Origin: Rhodoferax sp.
GTDB lineage: Bacteria > Pseudomonadota > Gammaproteobacteria > Burkholderiales > Burkholderiaceae_C
NCBI GenBank assembly: GCA_031291295.1
Contig: JARLJI010000223.1
Span: 1-49,191, forward strand
DNA length: 49,191 nucleotides
Reading direction: 5' to 3'
Below the pieces are notes generated by a model. That model saw only the letters and a program-made list of their open reading frames with translations, ran no database searches and was not told the DNA's origin. The stretch's first letter is position 1. Each line of letters opens with the position of its first letter. Position numbers and translations under genes: made by a program. Positions 7,728 through 19,274 of the stretch are shown one piece after another.

Positions 7728-9823
7728 GATCCGGCCTGCGCGGCGGCCGCGGCCGAATCCAGCGCTTTTTTGGCGAACTCGGCGCGCAGCGCCTTGAGCT
7801 TTTCACGCGGGTCTTCGCGGGTGGTGGTTTTATCAAGAGCCATCTCGGCGATGAAGCGGCTGGGCTGCGCGGCAATCATCTCGCGGCCCTTCTTGCGGCG
7901 CCGGGTCCAGCTCACGGCCAGGCTGCGCTGCGCGCGCGTGATGCCGACGTACATCAGGCGCCGCTCTTCCTGCAGGCGCTCCAGCAGGCCCTCGGACATC
8001 GGACCGTCGGCGCGGCCGGTCGGGTTCGCGTCGTCGCCGAGCTTGAACGGCAGCAGGCCCTCGGTCACGCCGACCAGCATCACATGCGGCCACTCCAGGC
8101 CCTTGGCCGCGTGCAGGGTGGACAGCGTGACCACGTTCTGGTCGGTCTCGCGCTCGCTGATGGTCGAGAGCAGCGAGATGGTCTTCGCCACCTCGAGCAG
8201 GTTCTTGATGTCGCTCGAGGTGCCGGCGCCGCTCGCATCGTCGATCTGCCCGCCGCAGCGCGCCGCCATCCAGTCGCAGAACTCCAGCACATTGGTCCAG
8301 CGCGCGGCCGCGAGTTTTTCGCTCTCTTCAGAGTCGTACAGGTGCTTCTCGTAATCGATGACCTTGAGCCACTCTGCCAGAAAGGCGCGTGCGTCTTCAA
8401 AGCCGTTGGTATGGCGCGCGCGGAACTCAAGATCGTTCATGTAGCGGCCGAATTCGTGCAGGCTGCCCACCGCGCGGGTGGAGAGCACGCTGCCCAGACT
8501 GTTGGAGAACAGCGCCTCGAACAGGCTCAGCTTGTATTGGCCAGCGAAGATCCCCAGGCTCGCCAGCGTGGTGTGGCCGATGCCGCGCTTCGGGCTGGTC
8601 ACGGCGCGCAAAAACGCCGGGTCGTCGTTGTTGTTGACCCACAGGCGGAACCAGGCGCACAGGTCCTTGATTTCGGCGCGGTCGAAAAAGCTCTGTCCGC
8701 CGGACACCTTGTACGGGATCTGCGCGCGGCGCAGCGCCTGCTCGAACACCCGGGCCTGGTGGTTCGCGCGGTACAGCACGGCGAAGTCGCGCAGCTCCTT
8801 GTGTGGTGAGTTCTCACGCAGGCTCTGGATGCGCGCCACCGTGCGCTCGGCCTCGTGCGCCTCGTTGTCGGCATCCACCACGCGCACCGGCTCGCCTTCG
8901 CCCAGGTCGCTCCACAGGTTTTTCGGGAACAGCTTGGGATTCGGCCCGATCACGTTGTTGGCCGCGCGCAGGATGGCGCCGGTGGAGCGGTAGTTCTGCT
9001 CGAGCTTGATGACCTTGAGCGTGGGGAAGTCGAGCGGCAGTTTTTTCAGGTTGTCGAGCGTCGCGCCGCGCCAGCCGTAGATGCTCTGGTCGTCGTCGCC
9101 GACGGCGGTGAAGCGGCCCCGGCTGCCCACCAGGTACTTCAGCACTTCATACTGCGTGGCGTTCGTGTCCTGGTACTCGTCCACCAGAACATGGCCCAGC
9201 AGCCCTTGCCACCTGGACCTTACCTGCTCGTGATTTTGTAGCAGCTTGAGCGGCAGGCCGATCAGGTCGTCGAAGTCCACGCTCTGGTAGGCGACCAGGC
9301 GTTCCTCGTAGCGCGCCATGATGCGCGCCGTGATGCGTTCGTTGTCATCCTTGGCCTGGGCTTCCGCCTGCGCGGCGTTCAGCCCCATGTTTTTCCACAG
9401 GCTGATGGCCCATTGCCACTGGCGCGCGGTGGCCGCATCGGTGCTGCCGCCGCAGTCCTTCAGGATGCCGGTCACGTCGTCGCTGTCGAGGATGCTGAAC
9501 TGCGGTTTCAGGCCCAGCGCCGCGCCGTCCTGGCGCAGCATGCGCACGCCCAAGGCGTGAAAGGTGCAGACCACCACCTCTTTCGCGGCCCGGCCGATCA
9601 GCCCCTTGACACGCTCGCGCATCTCGGTCGCGGCCTTGTTCGTGAAGGTGATGGCGGCAATGCGCTGGGGCTCCAGCCCGGCCTGGATCAGCCGGCCGAT
9701 CTTGTGCGTGATCACGCGCGTCTTGCCGGAGCCCGCGCCGGCCAGCACCAGGCAGGGGCCGTGCAGGTAGTTGACGGCTTCTTGCTGGGCCAGGTTCAGG
9801 CCGGTGGACGGGGGGGCGGACAT
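7724..9823 (-). CDS. rep: UvrD/Rep-family ATP-dependent DNA helicase (Rep-like)
   Basis: 699 residues; E. coli Rep has 673. Superfamily-1 motifs are all visible: Q motif LNLAQQEAV, motif I AGAGSGKT (28-35), motif II VDEYQDTN, motif III GDDDQSIYGWRGA, motif IV LEQNYRSTGAIL, motif V LSTLHAAKGLEWPHV and motif VI ERRLMYVGITRAQ. Family members are 3'-5' helicases that help forks past protein blocks or act in repair. The arrangement ...VDFDDLI... and overall length favour Rep over UvrD or PcrA, but this is by impression. It overlaps the following small exported-protein gene by 4 bp. The start ATG at 9821-9823 faces the divergent AEC transporter gene. Confidence 0.88.
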   Translation of the reverse strand: MSAPPSTGLNLAQQEAVNYLHGPCLVLAGAGSGKTRVITHKIGRLIQAGLEPQRIAAITFTNKAATEMRERVKGLIGRAAKEVVVCTFHALGVRMLRQDGAALGLKPQFSILDSDDVTGILKDCGGSTDAATARQWQWAISLWKNMGLNAAQAEAQAKDDNERITARIMARYEERLVAYQSVDFDDLIGLPLKLLQNHEQVRSRWQGLLGHVLVDEYQDTNATQYEVLKYLVGSRGRFTAVGDDDQSIYGWRGATLDNLKKLPLDFPTLKVIKLEQNYRSTGAILRAANNVIGPNPKLFPKNLWSDLGEGEPVRVVDADNEAHEAERTVARIQSLRENSPHKELRDFAVLYRANHQARVFEQALRRAQIPYKVSGGQSFFDRAEIKDLCAWFRLWVNNNDDPAFLRAVTSPKRGIGHTTLASLGIFAGQYKLSLFEALFSNSLGSVLSTRAVGSLHEFGRYMNDLEFRARHTNGFEDARAFLAEWLKVIDYEKHLYDSEESEKLAAARWTNVLEFCDWMAARCGGQIDDASGAGTSSDIKNLLEVAKTISLLSTISERETDQNVVTLSTLHAAKGLEWPHVMLVGVTEGLLPFKLGDDANPTGRADGPMSEGLLERLQEERRLMYVGITRAQRSLAVSWTRRRKKGREMIAAQPSRFIAEMALDKTTTREDPREKLKALRAEFAKKALDSAAAAAQAGS

Positions 9824-9949
9824 GCGGGGAGACTTCGGGACGGTACACAGGGCGAGCCGGCAATGATAACGGCCGGGTCGGCGGGGCTCGCAGCTTCGGA
9901 TGTGGTAATGCCGGTGGCGCTGCCGGCAACTGCAGGGACAATACGCCCC

Positions 9950-10915
9950 GTGCTTGACATCCTGCTGGTCACATTTCCGTTTTTCGCGCTGGTGCTGGCC
10001 GGCTACATCGCCGCGCGCCGGCGCATGCTGCCGCTCGAGGCCATTCCCGGGCTCAACAGCTTTGTGCTGTATTTCGCGCTGCCCTGCCTGCTGTACCGCT
10101 TCGGCTCGACCACGCCGCTGGCGCAGCTGCTCGACGCCAGCCTGTTCCTCACCTACCTGCTGTGCGCCCTCGTCATGGTGGGCTTTGTGGTCGCCGCCAG
10201 CATGAACCGGCGCATCGGCTGGAACGACGCGGCCTTCGGCGCGCTGGTGGCGGCGTTTCCCAACACCGGCTTCATGGGCGTGCCGCTACTGGTGGCGCTG
10301 CTCGGGGCCGCCGCGGCCGGGCCCGTCATCGTGACGCTGGTGGTGGACCTGGTGATCACCTCATCGCTGTGCATCGCCCTGTCGCGGCTCGACGGGGCCG
10401 GCGAGCATGGAGTGGCCCGGGCAGTCCAAAACGCGCTCATGGGCATGCTGGCCAACCCCATGCCCTGGGCCATCCTGCTCGGGGCGCTGGCCTCGGCCAT
10501 CCATCTGGTGCTGCCCAGGCCGGTGATGCAGACCGTTGGCCTGCTCGCGGATGCCGCCTCGCCGGTGGCGCTGTTCACCATTGGCGCGGTGCTGGCGCGC
10601 TCGCAGATGCTGGCCGCCGTCCACGAGCATGCTTTGATTCCGCTACGCGACTACCTGCCGGTGGCCTTCGCCAAGCTCATCGTGCACCCGCTGCTGGTGC
10701 TGCTGGTGGGGGCCGCGGCGATCGCCCTGGGGGCGCCGCTGGATCCGTTTGCCTTGAAGGTCGTGGTGCTGGTGGCGGCGCTGCCGAGCGCCAGCAACGT
10801 GGCCATGCTGGCCGAGCGCTTCGGCGCCGACAACGGCCGTATCGCGCGCATCATCCTGGCCTCCACTGTGGCGGCGTTCTTCACCTTCTCGGGTGCGGTG
10901 GCGCTGCTGCACTGA
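9950..10915 (+). CDS. AEC-family (auxin efflux carrier-like) transporter
   Basis: 321 residues from a GTG at 9950-9952; an in-frame ATG at 9908 would add 14 unlikely residues. About ten membrane helices in two five-helix halves, with the family motif [11 protein letters not shown] near residue 103 and [14 protein letters not shown] near the C-terminus. Members carry organic acids such as malate or malonate, or amino-acid derivatives; the substrate is unknown here. The gene stands alone, divergent from the helicase gene and 129 bp ahead of ppk2. Confidence 0.85.
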   Translation: MLDILLVTFPFFALVLAGYIAARRRMLPLEAIPGLNSFVLYFALPCLLYRFGSTTPLAQLLDASLFLTYLLCALVMVGFVVAASMNRRIGWNDAAFGALVAAFPNTGFMGVPLLVALLGAAAAGPVIVTLVVDLVITSSLCIALSRLDGAGEHGVARAVQNALMGMLANPMPWAILLGALASAIHLVLPRPVMQTVGLLADAASPVALFTIGAVLARSQMLAAVHEHALIPLRDYLPVAFAKLIVHPLLVLLVGAAAIALGAPLDPFALKVVVLVAALPSASNVAMLAERFGADNGRIARIILASTVAAFFTFSGAVALLH

Positions 10916-11044
10916 GCCGGGCGCGGCGCTACCGTCAGTCGAAAAGGTGTTCATGCCGGGTGTCAACGCAGTAGTCACGGCGCTGTCACACGCGACGGGC
11001 AAGATCCACGCACCTTTTTTCCAGGCGTCTCTACCGCCTCTACC

Positions 11045-11959
11045 ATGACGCAGGGCAACCTCTCCGACCCCGAAGACCTCGCACGGCGCATCGCGAACGA
11101 CATGATCGACAGCTACGACGAGGAGCTGGAGCTGGAACTCGACGACCGCCGCGTCCCGCAGGCCGGCGCGCCCGCCGAAGTCGACAAGGCCGCGCGCCAG
11201 GCCTATTTCCGCGAACTGTTCCGCCTGCAGGGCGAGTTGGTCAAGCTGCAGGACTGGGTGCAGCAGAGCCGCCAGAAGGTGGTGGTTCTGTTCGAGGGCC
11301 GGGACGCGGCGGGCAAGGGCGGCGTCATCAAGCGCATCACCCAGCGGCTCAACCCGCGCGTGGCCCGCGTGGCCGCGCTGCCCGCGCCCAACGACCGCGA
11401 GCGCACGCAGTGGTACTTCCAGCGCTATGTGGCGCACCTGCCGGCAGCGGGCGAGATCGTGCTGTTTGACCGCAGCTGGTACAACCGCGCGGGCGTCGAG
11501 CGCGTGATGGGGTTTTGCAGCGACGACGAATACGAGGAGTTCTTCCGCACCGTGCCCGATTTCGAGCGCATGCTGGTGCGCTCGGGCATCAAGCTCATCA
11601 AATACTGGTTCTCCATCACCGACGACGAGCAGCACATGCGTTTTCTGGGCCGCATCTACGATCCGCTCAAGCAGTGGAAGTTGAGCCCGATGGATCTGGA
11701 GAGCCGCCGCCGCTGGGAGGAGTACACCAAGGCCAAGGAAATCATGCTGGAGCGCACCCACATTGCCGAGGCGCCCTGGTGGGTGGTGCAGGCGGTGGAC
11801 AAGAAGAAGGCGCGCCTCAACTGTATCTCGCACATGCTGGGCCAGCTGCCGTACCACGAGGTGCCGCACGCGCCGGTCGAGTTGCCGGCGCGGGTGCACA
11901 AGGCCGAATACCTGCGCCACCCGGTGCCGGAGGGCATGTATGTGCCCGAAGTGTATTGA
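11045..11959 (+). CDS. ppk2: Polyphosphate kinase 2 (PPK2 class I)
   Basis: 304 residues, the single-domain length. Walker [10 protein letters not shown] (85-93), the [12 protein letters not shown] stretch ([18 protein letters not shown]) and the [16 protein letters not shown] motif around residue 141 identify PPK2. These soluble enzymes transfer phosphate between polyphosphate and nucleoside diphosphates or monophosphates, class I mainly using ADP/GDP. The N-terminus (residues 10-45) is strongly acidic. The ATG at 11045 has only a weak ribosome site. It converges on priA with a 2-bp gap and no obvious terminator. Confidence 0.92.
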   Translation: MTQGNLSDPEDLARRIANDMIDSYDEELELELDDRRVPQAGAPAEVDKAARQAYFRELFRLQGELVKLQDWVQQSRQKVVVLFEGRDAAGKGGVIKRITQRLNPRVARVAALPAPNDRERTQWYFQRYVAHLPAAGEIVLFDRSWYNRAGVERVMGFCSDDEYEEFFRTVPDFERMLVRSGIKLIKYWFSITDDEQHMRFLGRIYDPLKQWKLSPMDLESRRRWEEYTKAKEIMLERTHIAEAPWWVVQAVDKKKARLNCISHMLGQLPYHEVPHAPVELPARVHKAEYLRHPVPEGMYVPEVY

Positions 11960-11961
11960 AT

Positions 11962-14088
<2,127 letters not shown>

Positions 14089-14497
14089 GCGAAACTTCTT
14101 GTTACTGCCGCTAGTTGATGTGAACTTGCGAAACAGCGCTTAAGTCGTTGATTTGAAATCACTTTCAACGTCATCCCTGATTTCTGTGGATAACTTTGTT
14201 GATAGCTTGGCTCAACAGCCTGCGAGGCCTTGAAAATAAAGGCTTTGGCTGGATTGCCCTTAAAAATGGCACTCATCGAAATCCATATAAATCAATGACT
14301 TACGATCGCTATTGGTTTTGTAGCATCATTATTGGGGATACCCCGTATTTTTTGCGCCGCACCAAATTTTTTGTGCATAAGTCGGGCTCCCATAGCCAGA
14401 TTTTGTGCTAAACAAAAAACCAAAACAGGGGTTCAGAGCGGCATGGGGCCGGCTTTGCACGACCCCGCGCGGCCTGTGGGGCCGCGCCGCGCCCCTT
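14089..14497. other. AT-rich hemE-priA spacer (409 bp), priA upstream region
   Basis: Clearly richer in A+T than either neighbour. It holds a perfect DnaA box (14185-14193), a second degenerate one beside it, a GGGG-ATA-CCCC palindrome near 14335-14345 and several runs of T. Short frames on both strands (63 and 71 codons) have no convincing ribosome site or homology that I recognise. It probably carries the priA promoter; no clear -35/-10 stands out. Confidence 0.5.
14185..14193 (-). promoter_or_regulatory. DnaA box upstream of priA
   Basis: Minus-strand reading is TTATCCACA, the exact consensus DnaA box. Eleven bases away in the same orientation is CTATCAACA (14197-14205), two mismatches from consensus. 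The pair lies about 100 bp upstream of the priA start. Confidence 0.55.
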
Positions 14498-15625
14498 TTA
14501 GCGCCGCATCTGGCGCGAACAGGCGTGCACCGCGTCCACCAGCACCGCCACGCTCTCGGGCGGCGTGTGCTGGCTGATGCCATGCCCCAGGTTGAAGATG
14601 TGCGTCGGGCCGACGACGGGCAGGCCGGTTGCCGGGTCGATGCGGTGGTCCATGTGCGGCGCGCCAAAACTCTCCAGCACCTTCGCCGCCTCGGCCCGGA
14701 TCTGCGCCGGCGGCGCAAACAGCACGTTCGGGTCCAGATTGCCCTGCAGGGCCTTGCCGGGTCCGCCCACGGCGCCGCCCACCACGGCGCGTGCGTGCGC
14801 CAGGCTGGCGGTCCAGTCCAGGCCCAGCACCTCGCAATCGAGCCGGCCCATCTCGTCCAGCCACGGCGCGCCGCCCTTGGTGAACACGATGCGCGGAATG
14901 CGCTGGCCATCGTGCTCGCGCTTGAGCTGACCGAGCACCCGCGCCGTGTAGGCCAGGCTGAATTGCTGGAACGCGCCGTCCGCCAGCACGCCGCCCCAGC
15001 TGTCGAAAATCATCATGGCCTGCGCGCCGGCCTCGATCTGCGCGTTCAGGTACGCCGCCACCGCGTCGGCGTTGATGGCCAGTATCCGGTGCATCAGGTC
15101 GGGGCGCGAATACAGCATCGTCTTGACGAGACGGTAGTCGCTCGATCCCGCGCCCTCGACCATGTAGCAGGCCAGCGTCCAGGGGCTGCCCGAAAAGCCG
15201 ATCAGCGGCACGCGGCCATTCAAGGCCTTGCGGATCGAGGTCACGGCGTCGAACACATAGCGCAGCTTGTCCAGGTCGGGCACTGCGAGCCGGGCCACGG
15301 CGGCTTCGTCGCGCACCGGGTGCGCGAACTTCGGGCCTTCGCCCAGCGCGAACGACAGGCCCAGCCCCATCGCATCGGGCACCGTCAGGATGTCGGAAAA
15401 CAGGATCGCGGCGTCCAGCGGGTAGCGGTTCACGGGCTGCAGCGTGACCTCGGTCGCGTAGTCCACGTTGGTGGCCATTCCCATGAAGCTGCCGGCCAGA
15501 GCGCGCGTGGCGCGGTATTCGGGCAGGTAGCGGCCGGCCTGGCGCATCAGCCAGACGGGGGTGTGGTCGGTCGCCTGGCGCAGGCAGGCGCGGATGAAGG
15601 TGTCGTTTTGGAGTGGAGCAAACAT
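14498..15625 (-). CDS. hemE: Uroporphyrinogen decarboxylase HemE
   Basis: 375 residues, normal length. The N-terminal [12 protein letters not shown] motif carries the substrate-binding arginines, followed by FSDILT with the catalytic aspartate region, [16 protein letters not shown] and the C-terminal [13 protein letters not shown]. It converts uroporphyrinogen III to coproporphyrinogen III in heme synthesis and is cytosolic. The ATG at 15623-15625 gives the usual [17 protein letters not shown] start. It lies between the CoA-binding protein gene and priA on the same strand, a linkage common in this order. Confidence 0.97.
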   Translation of the reverse strand: MFAPLQNDTFIRACLRQATDHTPVWLMRQAGRYLPEYRATRALAGSFMGMATNVDYATEVTLQPVNRYPLDAAILFSDILTVPDAMGLGLSFALGEGPKFAHPVRDEAAVARLAVPDLDKLRYVFDAVTSIRKALNGRVPLIGFSGSPWTLACYMVEGAGSSDYRLVKTMLYSRPDLMHRILAINADAVAAYLNAQIEAGAQAMMIFDSWGGVLADGAFQQFSLAYTARVLGQLKREHDGQRIPRIVFTKGGAPWLDEMGRLDCEVLGLDWTASLAHARAVVGGAVGGPGKALQGNLDPNVLFAPPAQIRAEAAKVLESFGAPHMDHRIDPATGLPVVGPTHIFNLGHGISQHTPPESVAVLVDAVHACSRQMRR

Positions 15626-15718
15626 GGGGGGATTGTCTCAGGTGCGTGTCTTGCCGTGCGAAAGCCCGGCATCGGTGGCCCCCAATGCTGCCCAGGCGCC
15701 CCGGCGCAACGGCCCCGG

Positions 15719-16123
15719 CTACCTGCTGGCGTGCTCCACCTTGAGGCAGCGGTTCTGCACCACCAGCAGGCCCGCGGCCGCGGCCTTGGCGAGGGCCTCG
15801 TCGTTTTCGATGCCGAGCTGCAGCCACAGGGCCTTCGCGCCGATGGCAATGGCCTCGTCGGCAATCGGTGGAACCTCCTCGCTGTGGCGGAACACGTTGA
15901 CCAGCTCGATGCGCTCATGGCGCGCGGCCTCGGTCAAGGTGGCATAGGCTTTCTCGCCGAGCACCTCGCGCGCGTTCGGGTTCACGGGCACGATGCGCCA
16001 GCCCTGCGCCTGCATGTAGCGCGCCACCTCATGGCTGGCGCGGTGCGGTTTGGGCGACAGGCCGACCACGGCGACGGTGCGGCAGCTGGCGAGGATCTCT
16101 TGAATGGATTCGGACTCGGTCAT
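15719..16123 (-). CDS. CoA-binding domain protein (YccU-like)
   Basis: 134 residues. The Rossmann-like motif TVAVVGLSPKPHRASHEVARYMQ at 16-38 and IVPVNPNAREVLGEKAY identify the CoA_binding_2 family, small cytosolic proteins related to the CoA-binding part of succinyl-CoA synthetase. The C-terminal NRCLKVEH is the usual end of the family. The physiological role is not known. It sits between dsbD and hemE on the same strand with short spacers (33 and 93 bp). Confidence 0.85.
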   Translation of the reverse strand: MTESESIQEILASCRTVAVVGLSPKPHRASHEVARYMQAQGWRIVPVNPNAREVLGEKAYATLTEAARHERIELVNVFRHSEEVPPIADEAIAIGAKALWLQLGIENDEALAKAAAAGLLVVQNRCLKVEHASR

Positions 16124-16156
16124 GGCGGCCAGTTTAACGGCGCCTTGCGCCAGGCT

Positions 16157-18343
16157 TCAAAGCCGGGCGATGGCGGCGCGCACCTCGTCCACGCTCAGCA
16201 CTTCCGGCAGCACCTGCGGGGCGCGGCCGGCCTGGTACATCACATAGACCGGCACGCCGCCGCGGCCCAGCTGGCCGATGGCGGCGCTGATGGCCGGGTC
16301 GCGCCGGGTCCAGTCGGCGCGCAGCAGCACCACGTTCTTGGCCGCCAGATCGGCCAGCACGGCGGCGTTGGCCAGCGTGGTCTTCTTGTTGTACTGACAG
16401 GTCACGCACCAGGCGGCGGTGAAGTCGACAAACACCGGCCGGCCGTCGGCCACGATCTGGTCGACCCGGCCCGGCTCCCACGGCTGCCAGCGCGCGCCCG
16501 CCGCCACGGCCGGTGCGCTCTCCAGAGGTTTAACGATGTTTTGGCCGATAGACCCCGCCAGCAAAGCGAAACTAGCTATTGAAAGTGTAGCAACCACGAG
16601 GCGCGAGCGCCCCGCCAGCGTGAACGCCCAGAGCACCGCGCTGAGCGCCACCAGCAGCGCCAGCAGCGCGCCTGCGCCGTCGATGCCGGTTTGCTGGCCC
16701 AGCACCCAGACCAGCCAGGCCACCGTGGCAAACATCGGGAACGCCATCAGGCGGCGGAACACGTCCATCCACGCGCCGGGGCGCGGCAGCAGCACGCGCG
16801 CCACCGCCGGCACCAGGCCGGCCGCCAGGTAGGGCAGCGCCATCCCCAGGCCGATGACGCCGAACACCGCCAGCGCCTGCGCGGCCGGCAGGCTCACGGC
16901 CAGGCCGAGCGACGCGCCCATGAACGGCGCGGTGCAGGGCGAGGCGATCGCCACCGCCAGCACGCCCGACAGGAACGCGTTGACGACCGGGTGCCGCGCC
17001 TCGAGCGCCGCCATGCCCGCCGGCATGAAGCGCCCGAACTCGAACAGCCCGGCCAGGTTCAGGCCGATCACCGTGAACAGCACGGCCAGCGCCGCCACCA
17101 CGGCGGGCGACTGCAGCTGGAAGCCCCAGCCGAGCTGCTCGCCGGCGCTGCGCAGGGCCAGCATCAGCCCCCCCAGCGCCAGGAACGAGGCGATCACGCC
17201 CGCGGTGTAGGCCAGCGCGCTGATGCTGTGGGCTCGCCGGTCGCCCGCATGGCAGGTGAAGCCGACCACCTTGATCGCCAGCACCGGGAACACGCAGGGC
17301 ATCAGGTTCAGGATCAGGCCGCCGAGCAGTGCGCCCAGCAGGGCGGCCACCAGGCTCGCCGGACCGGACGGCGCCGCCGGGTTCGCGCCGGCGCCGGCGT
17401 TGGCCCTGAGCGCGGCATCCAGCGCGGGCGAAACGGTGGCCGCGGCGGCCAGTGGGGGCCAAGTGCCCAGGACTTTGGCCTCGGCCCGATAAGCCGTGGC
17501 GGTGTCGCCGCTGCGGTATTCGAGCACCACAGGCATCACGGCCGGGCTGTTGCTGCGCTGGCTGGAGAGCGGCACCTGCGCGGTCCAGACATCGCCCTGC
17601 CAGGCTTGCGTGAAGGGTGCCGCCGCCTCGATCACCTCGGGCGTCTCGGGGAAAAATTCCAGCGTCTTGCCCTGCATCGCGGCGGGCAGGCCGGCCACGC
17701 TCAGCTTGAGGGTGTCGCCCGCAATCTCTACCCGGCTGTCGCCCGCGAGCGGCTTGGGATGGGCGGCCAGCGCGGCCTCGAACGCCGCACGGTTGAGCGC
17801 GGTCGAGCCCTTGAGCGGAATCTTGAGCACAAACTCGCCGTCTTCGGGAATGCATTCGGTGCGGCACACCAGCCACGAGGCCTTGAGCTTGACCTCGAGG
17901 TCGCTGGCGAACAGCGGCGGCTTGAAGTCCGGCGCGATGGTGAGTGGCACCGGCAGCAGCACCGTGCCCTCGTAACCATAGTTGGCGAGCGTGCCGATGG
18001 TGATTTTTTGCGGCACCGGCCAGGCAATGTCGCCGGCCGTCACGCCGGGCGGCAGCGTCCACTGCAGCTGGGTCGGCAGGCCCGAGTCGCCCGCGTTCTT
18101 CCAGTAGGTGTGCCAATGGGGCTGGTGCGCCAGCTGCAGGCCGACCCAGACCGGCTGGCCCGGCGCCACGCCGTCCGGTGCCTGCGCCATGAGCTCGGCC
18201 CGCACGCGCTCGGTGCTGACCACGCTGCCGGCCTTGGTTTGTGAAACGATTTGGGCTGAAGCCCCAGTGGACAGGGCGCCTCCAGCTACCAAAATGATAG
18301 CAATCGCGAAGCGGAAGAAGCGTTGAAAAACAGTCATTGCCAT
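16157..18343 (-). CDS. dsbD: Protein-disulfide reductase, long DsbD/ScsB type
   Basis: 728 residues; E. coli DsbD has 565, so this is the ScsB-like long form. Order: signal peptide (1 to about 30), an N-terminal periplasmic domain with the redox pair Cys160/Cys164 (VCRTEC), a DsbD membrane domain starting near 340 with the conserved LMPCVFPVLAIKV, and a C-terminal thioredoxin domain with WCVTC near 647-651. It passes electrons from cytosolic thioredoxin through the membrane to periplasmic disulfide proteins. Two copies of the 51-bp repeat fall in it: one makes up most of the signal peptide, the other the last membrane helix and adjoining loop. Start chosen at ATG 18341-18343; a second ATG is two codons in. 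Confidence 0.9.
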   Translation of the reverse strand: MAMTVFQRFFRFAIAIILVAGGALSTGASAQIVSQTKAGSVVSTERVRAELMAQAPDGVAPGQPVWVGLQLAHQPHWHTYWKNAGDSGLPTQLQWTLPPGVTAGDIAWPVPQKITIGTLANYGYEGTVLLPVPLTIAPDFKPPLFASDLEVKLKASWLVCRTECIPEDGEFVLKIPLKGSTALNRAAFEAALAAHPKPLAGDSRVEIAGDTLKLSVAGLPAAMQGKTLEFFPETPEVIEAAAPFTQAWQGDVWTAQVPLSSQRSNSPAVMPVVLEYRSGDTATAYRAEAKVLGTWPPLAAAATVSPALDAALRANAGAGANPAAPSGPASLVAALLGALLGGLILNLMPCVFPVLAIKVVGFTCHAGDRRAHSISALAYTAGVIASFLALGGLMLALRSAGEQLGWGFQLQSPAVVAALAVLFTVIGLNLAGLFEFGRFMPAGMAALEARHPVVNAFLSGVLAVAIASPCTAPFMGASLGLAVSLPAAQALAVFGVIGLGMALPYLAAGLVPAVARVLLPRPGAWMDVFRRLMAFPMFATVAWLVWVLGQQTGIDGAGALLALLVALSAVLWAFTLAGRSRLVVATLSIASFALLAGSIGQNIVKPLESAPAVAAGARWQPWEPGRVDQIVADGRPVFVDFTAAWCVTCQYNKKTTLANAAVLADLAAKNVVLLRADWTRRDPAISAAIGQLGRGGVPVYVMYQAGRAPQVLPEVLSVDEVRAAIARL
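16541..16591 (-). repeat. 51-bp palindromic repeat, copy d (in dsbD, last membrane segment)
   Basis: Minus strand from 16591: GCTAC, seven bases, ATAGC, middle, GGGGTCTATCGGCC. It encodes dsbD residues 585-601, containing IASFALLAGSIGQ, in the same frame as copies e and f. Confidence 0.65.
18251..18301 (-). repeat. 51-bp palindromic repeat, copy e (in dsbD signal peptide)
   Basis: Minus strand from 18301: GCTAT, CATTTTG, GTAGC, 20-base middle, GGGGCTTCAGCCC, AAA. It encodes dsbD residues 15-31, containing VAGGALSTGASAQ, and aligns gap-free with copy f over more than 40 bases. Confidence 0.75.
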
Positions 18344-18395
18344 ATAGGAGCGTGGGCGGCGGGTTTTGGTTCAGTCGGGCGAGCGCGTCAAACCA

Positions 18396-19139
18396 TTACA
18401 CAAAACCCAGCACCACGCGGCGCGTGGTCGCCGATTTCTTCTCGATCCTGGTCACCGCGACCTGGCCGATCTCGGCCGTGTTCGCCACATGCGTGCCGCC
18501 GCAGGGCTGGAAGTCGATCAGCGTCTCGGCGCCGCCGATCCGGATCGTGCGGATGCGCCCCGTGCCGCGCGGCGGCTGCACGCTCATGCTCTTGATCAGC
18601 GCCGGGTTGGCATCCAGTTCTTCATCGGTGATGCTGCCCACTTCAATCGGGTACGCACCGGCCACGAGCCGCGCGATGCCGGCACTCAAGGCGTCCTTGT
18701 CCAGCGGCTCGGTCATGTTGAAATCGAGCCGCGCGTAGTCGGGCGTGATCGAGCAGCCGTTCACCAGCTGCGGCACCAGGTGGCACAGCAGGTGCGTGGT
18801 GGTGTGAAAACGCATCAGCCGGTGGCGCCGCGCCCAGTCGATGCGCGCCGTCACGCTGTCGCCGGGCTTCAATTTTGATAGCGCATCCTGCTGATCCGGC
18901 AATGGCAAATGGCAGATATCATGGGTAAATTTACCATCAGCATCCTTGCCCTTGCGGGTGTCGGCAATCGCCAGCTCGCTGCCATCGGCCAGCACCAGCA
19001 CGCCCGCGTCGCCCGCCTGTCCGCCGCCCAGCGGGTAGAACACGGTGCGGTCCAGCACGATGCCCTGGTCGGACATGGCGGTGACGGTTGCACTGCATTC
19101 GCGCAGGTAAGCATCCTCGCGGAAAAGGTCTTGGGTCAT
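18396..19139 (-). CDS. Alanyl-tRNA editing protein AlaX
   Basis: 247 residues from ATG 19137-19139. The frame is open far upstream on this strand but that part is a shadow of the M20 gene. The zinc-binding editing site is complete: HTTTH (H112, H116) and CGGTH (C213, H217). The N-terminal FYPLGGGQAGDAG glycine motif marks the AlaX-M type. It hydrolyses Ser-tRNA(Ala) and Gly-tRNA(Ala) in the cytosol. Residues about 75-91 come from a copy of the 51-bp repeat, between the glycine motif domain and the helix before the active site. It is divergent from the M20 amidohydrolase gene. Confidence 0.9.
   Translation of the reverse strand: MTQDLFREDAYLRECSATVTAMSDQGIVLDRTVFYPLGGGQAGDAGVLVLADGSELAIADTRKGKDADGKFTHDICHLPLPDQQDALSKLKPGDSVTARIDWARRHRLMRFHTTTHLLCHLVPQLVNGCSITPDYARLDFNMTEPLDKDALSAGIARLVAGAYPIEVGSITDEELDANPALIKSMSVQPPRGTGRIRTIRIGGAETLIDFQPCGGTHVANTAEIGQVAVTRIEKKSATTRRVVLGFV
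18866..18916 (+). repeat. 51-bp palindromic repeat, copy c (in alaX)
   Basis: Plus strand: GCTTC, AATTTTG, ATAGC, then a weak right part (TGGCAAATGGCAG). It is antisense to the host gene. The left palindrome is clear, the right one poor. Confidence 0.5.
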
Positions 19140-19274
19140 GCGGGAATGATAGCGGTGAGGCTTTTTGCCCGCCCCTGCGGGTGTATTGCGGTGCTGGTCA
19201 CGGGAAAAATGGGCTGGACGTATCAAAAACCGCCGCCTACCATCGACAAATCCTTCACTCTTCTCTCTATCCAA

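Noticed and set aside
9217..9233. GCTCG-N7-GTAGC in the helicase gene, like the left arm of the 51-bp repeat
   Set aside because: The right palindrome is missing and the protein there matches the conserved helicase sequence, so it is probably chance.
14189..14205. ATAAC-N7-ATAGC in the priA upstream spacer, like the left arm of the 51-bp repeat
   Set aside because: Poor left arm, no right palindrome; better explained as adjacent DnaA-box-like sequences.
14196..14411. 71-codon plus-strand frame (MLIAWLNSLRGLENKG...) and 63-codon minus-strand frame at 14085-14276
   Set aside because: Both sit in the AT-rich hemE-priA spacer, without ribosome site or recognisable domain.
14405..16582. 725-codon open frame on the plus strand
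   Set aside because: It lies antisense over hemE, the CoA-binding gene and dsbD; long shadow frames are expected in GC-rich coding DNA.
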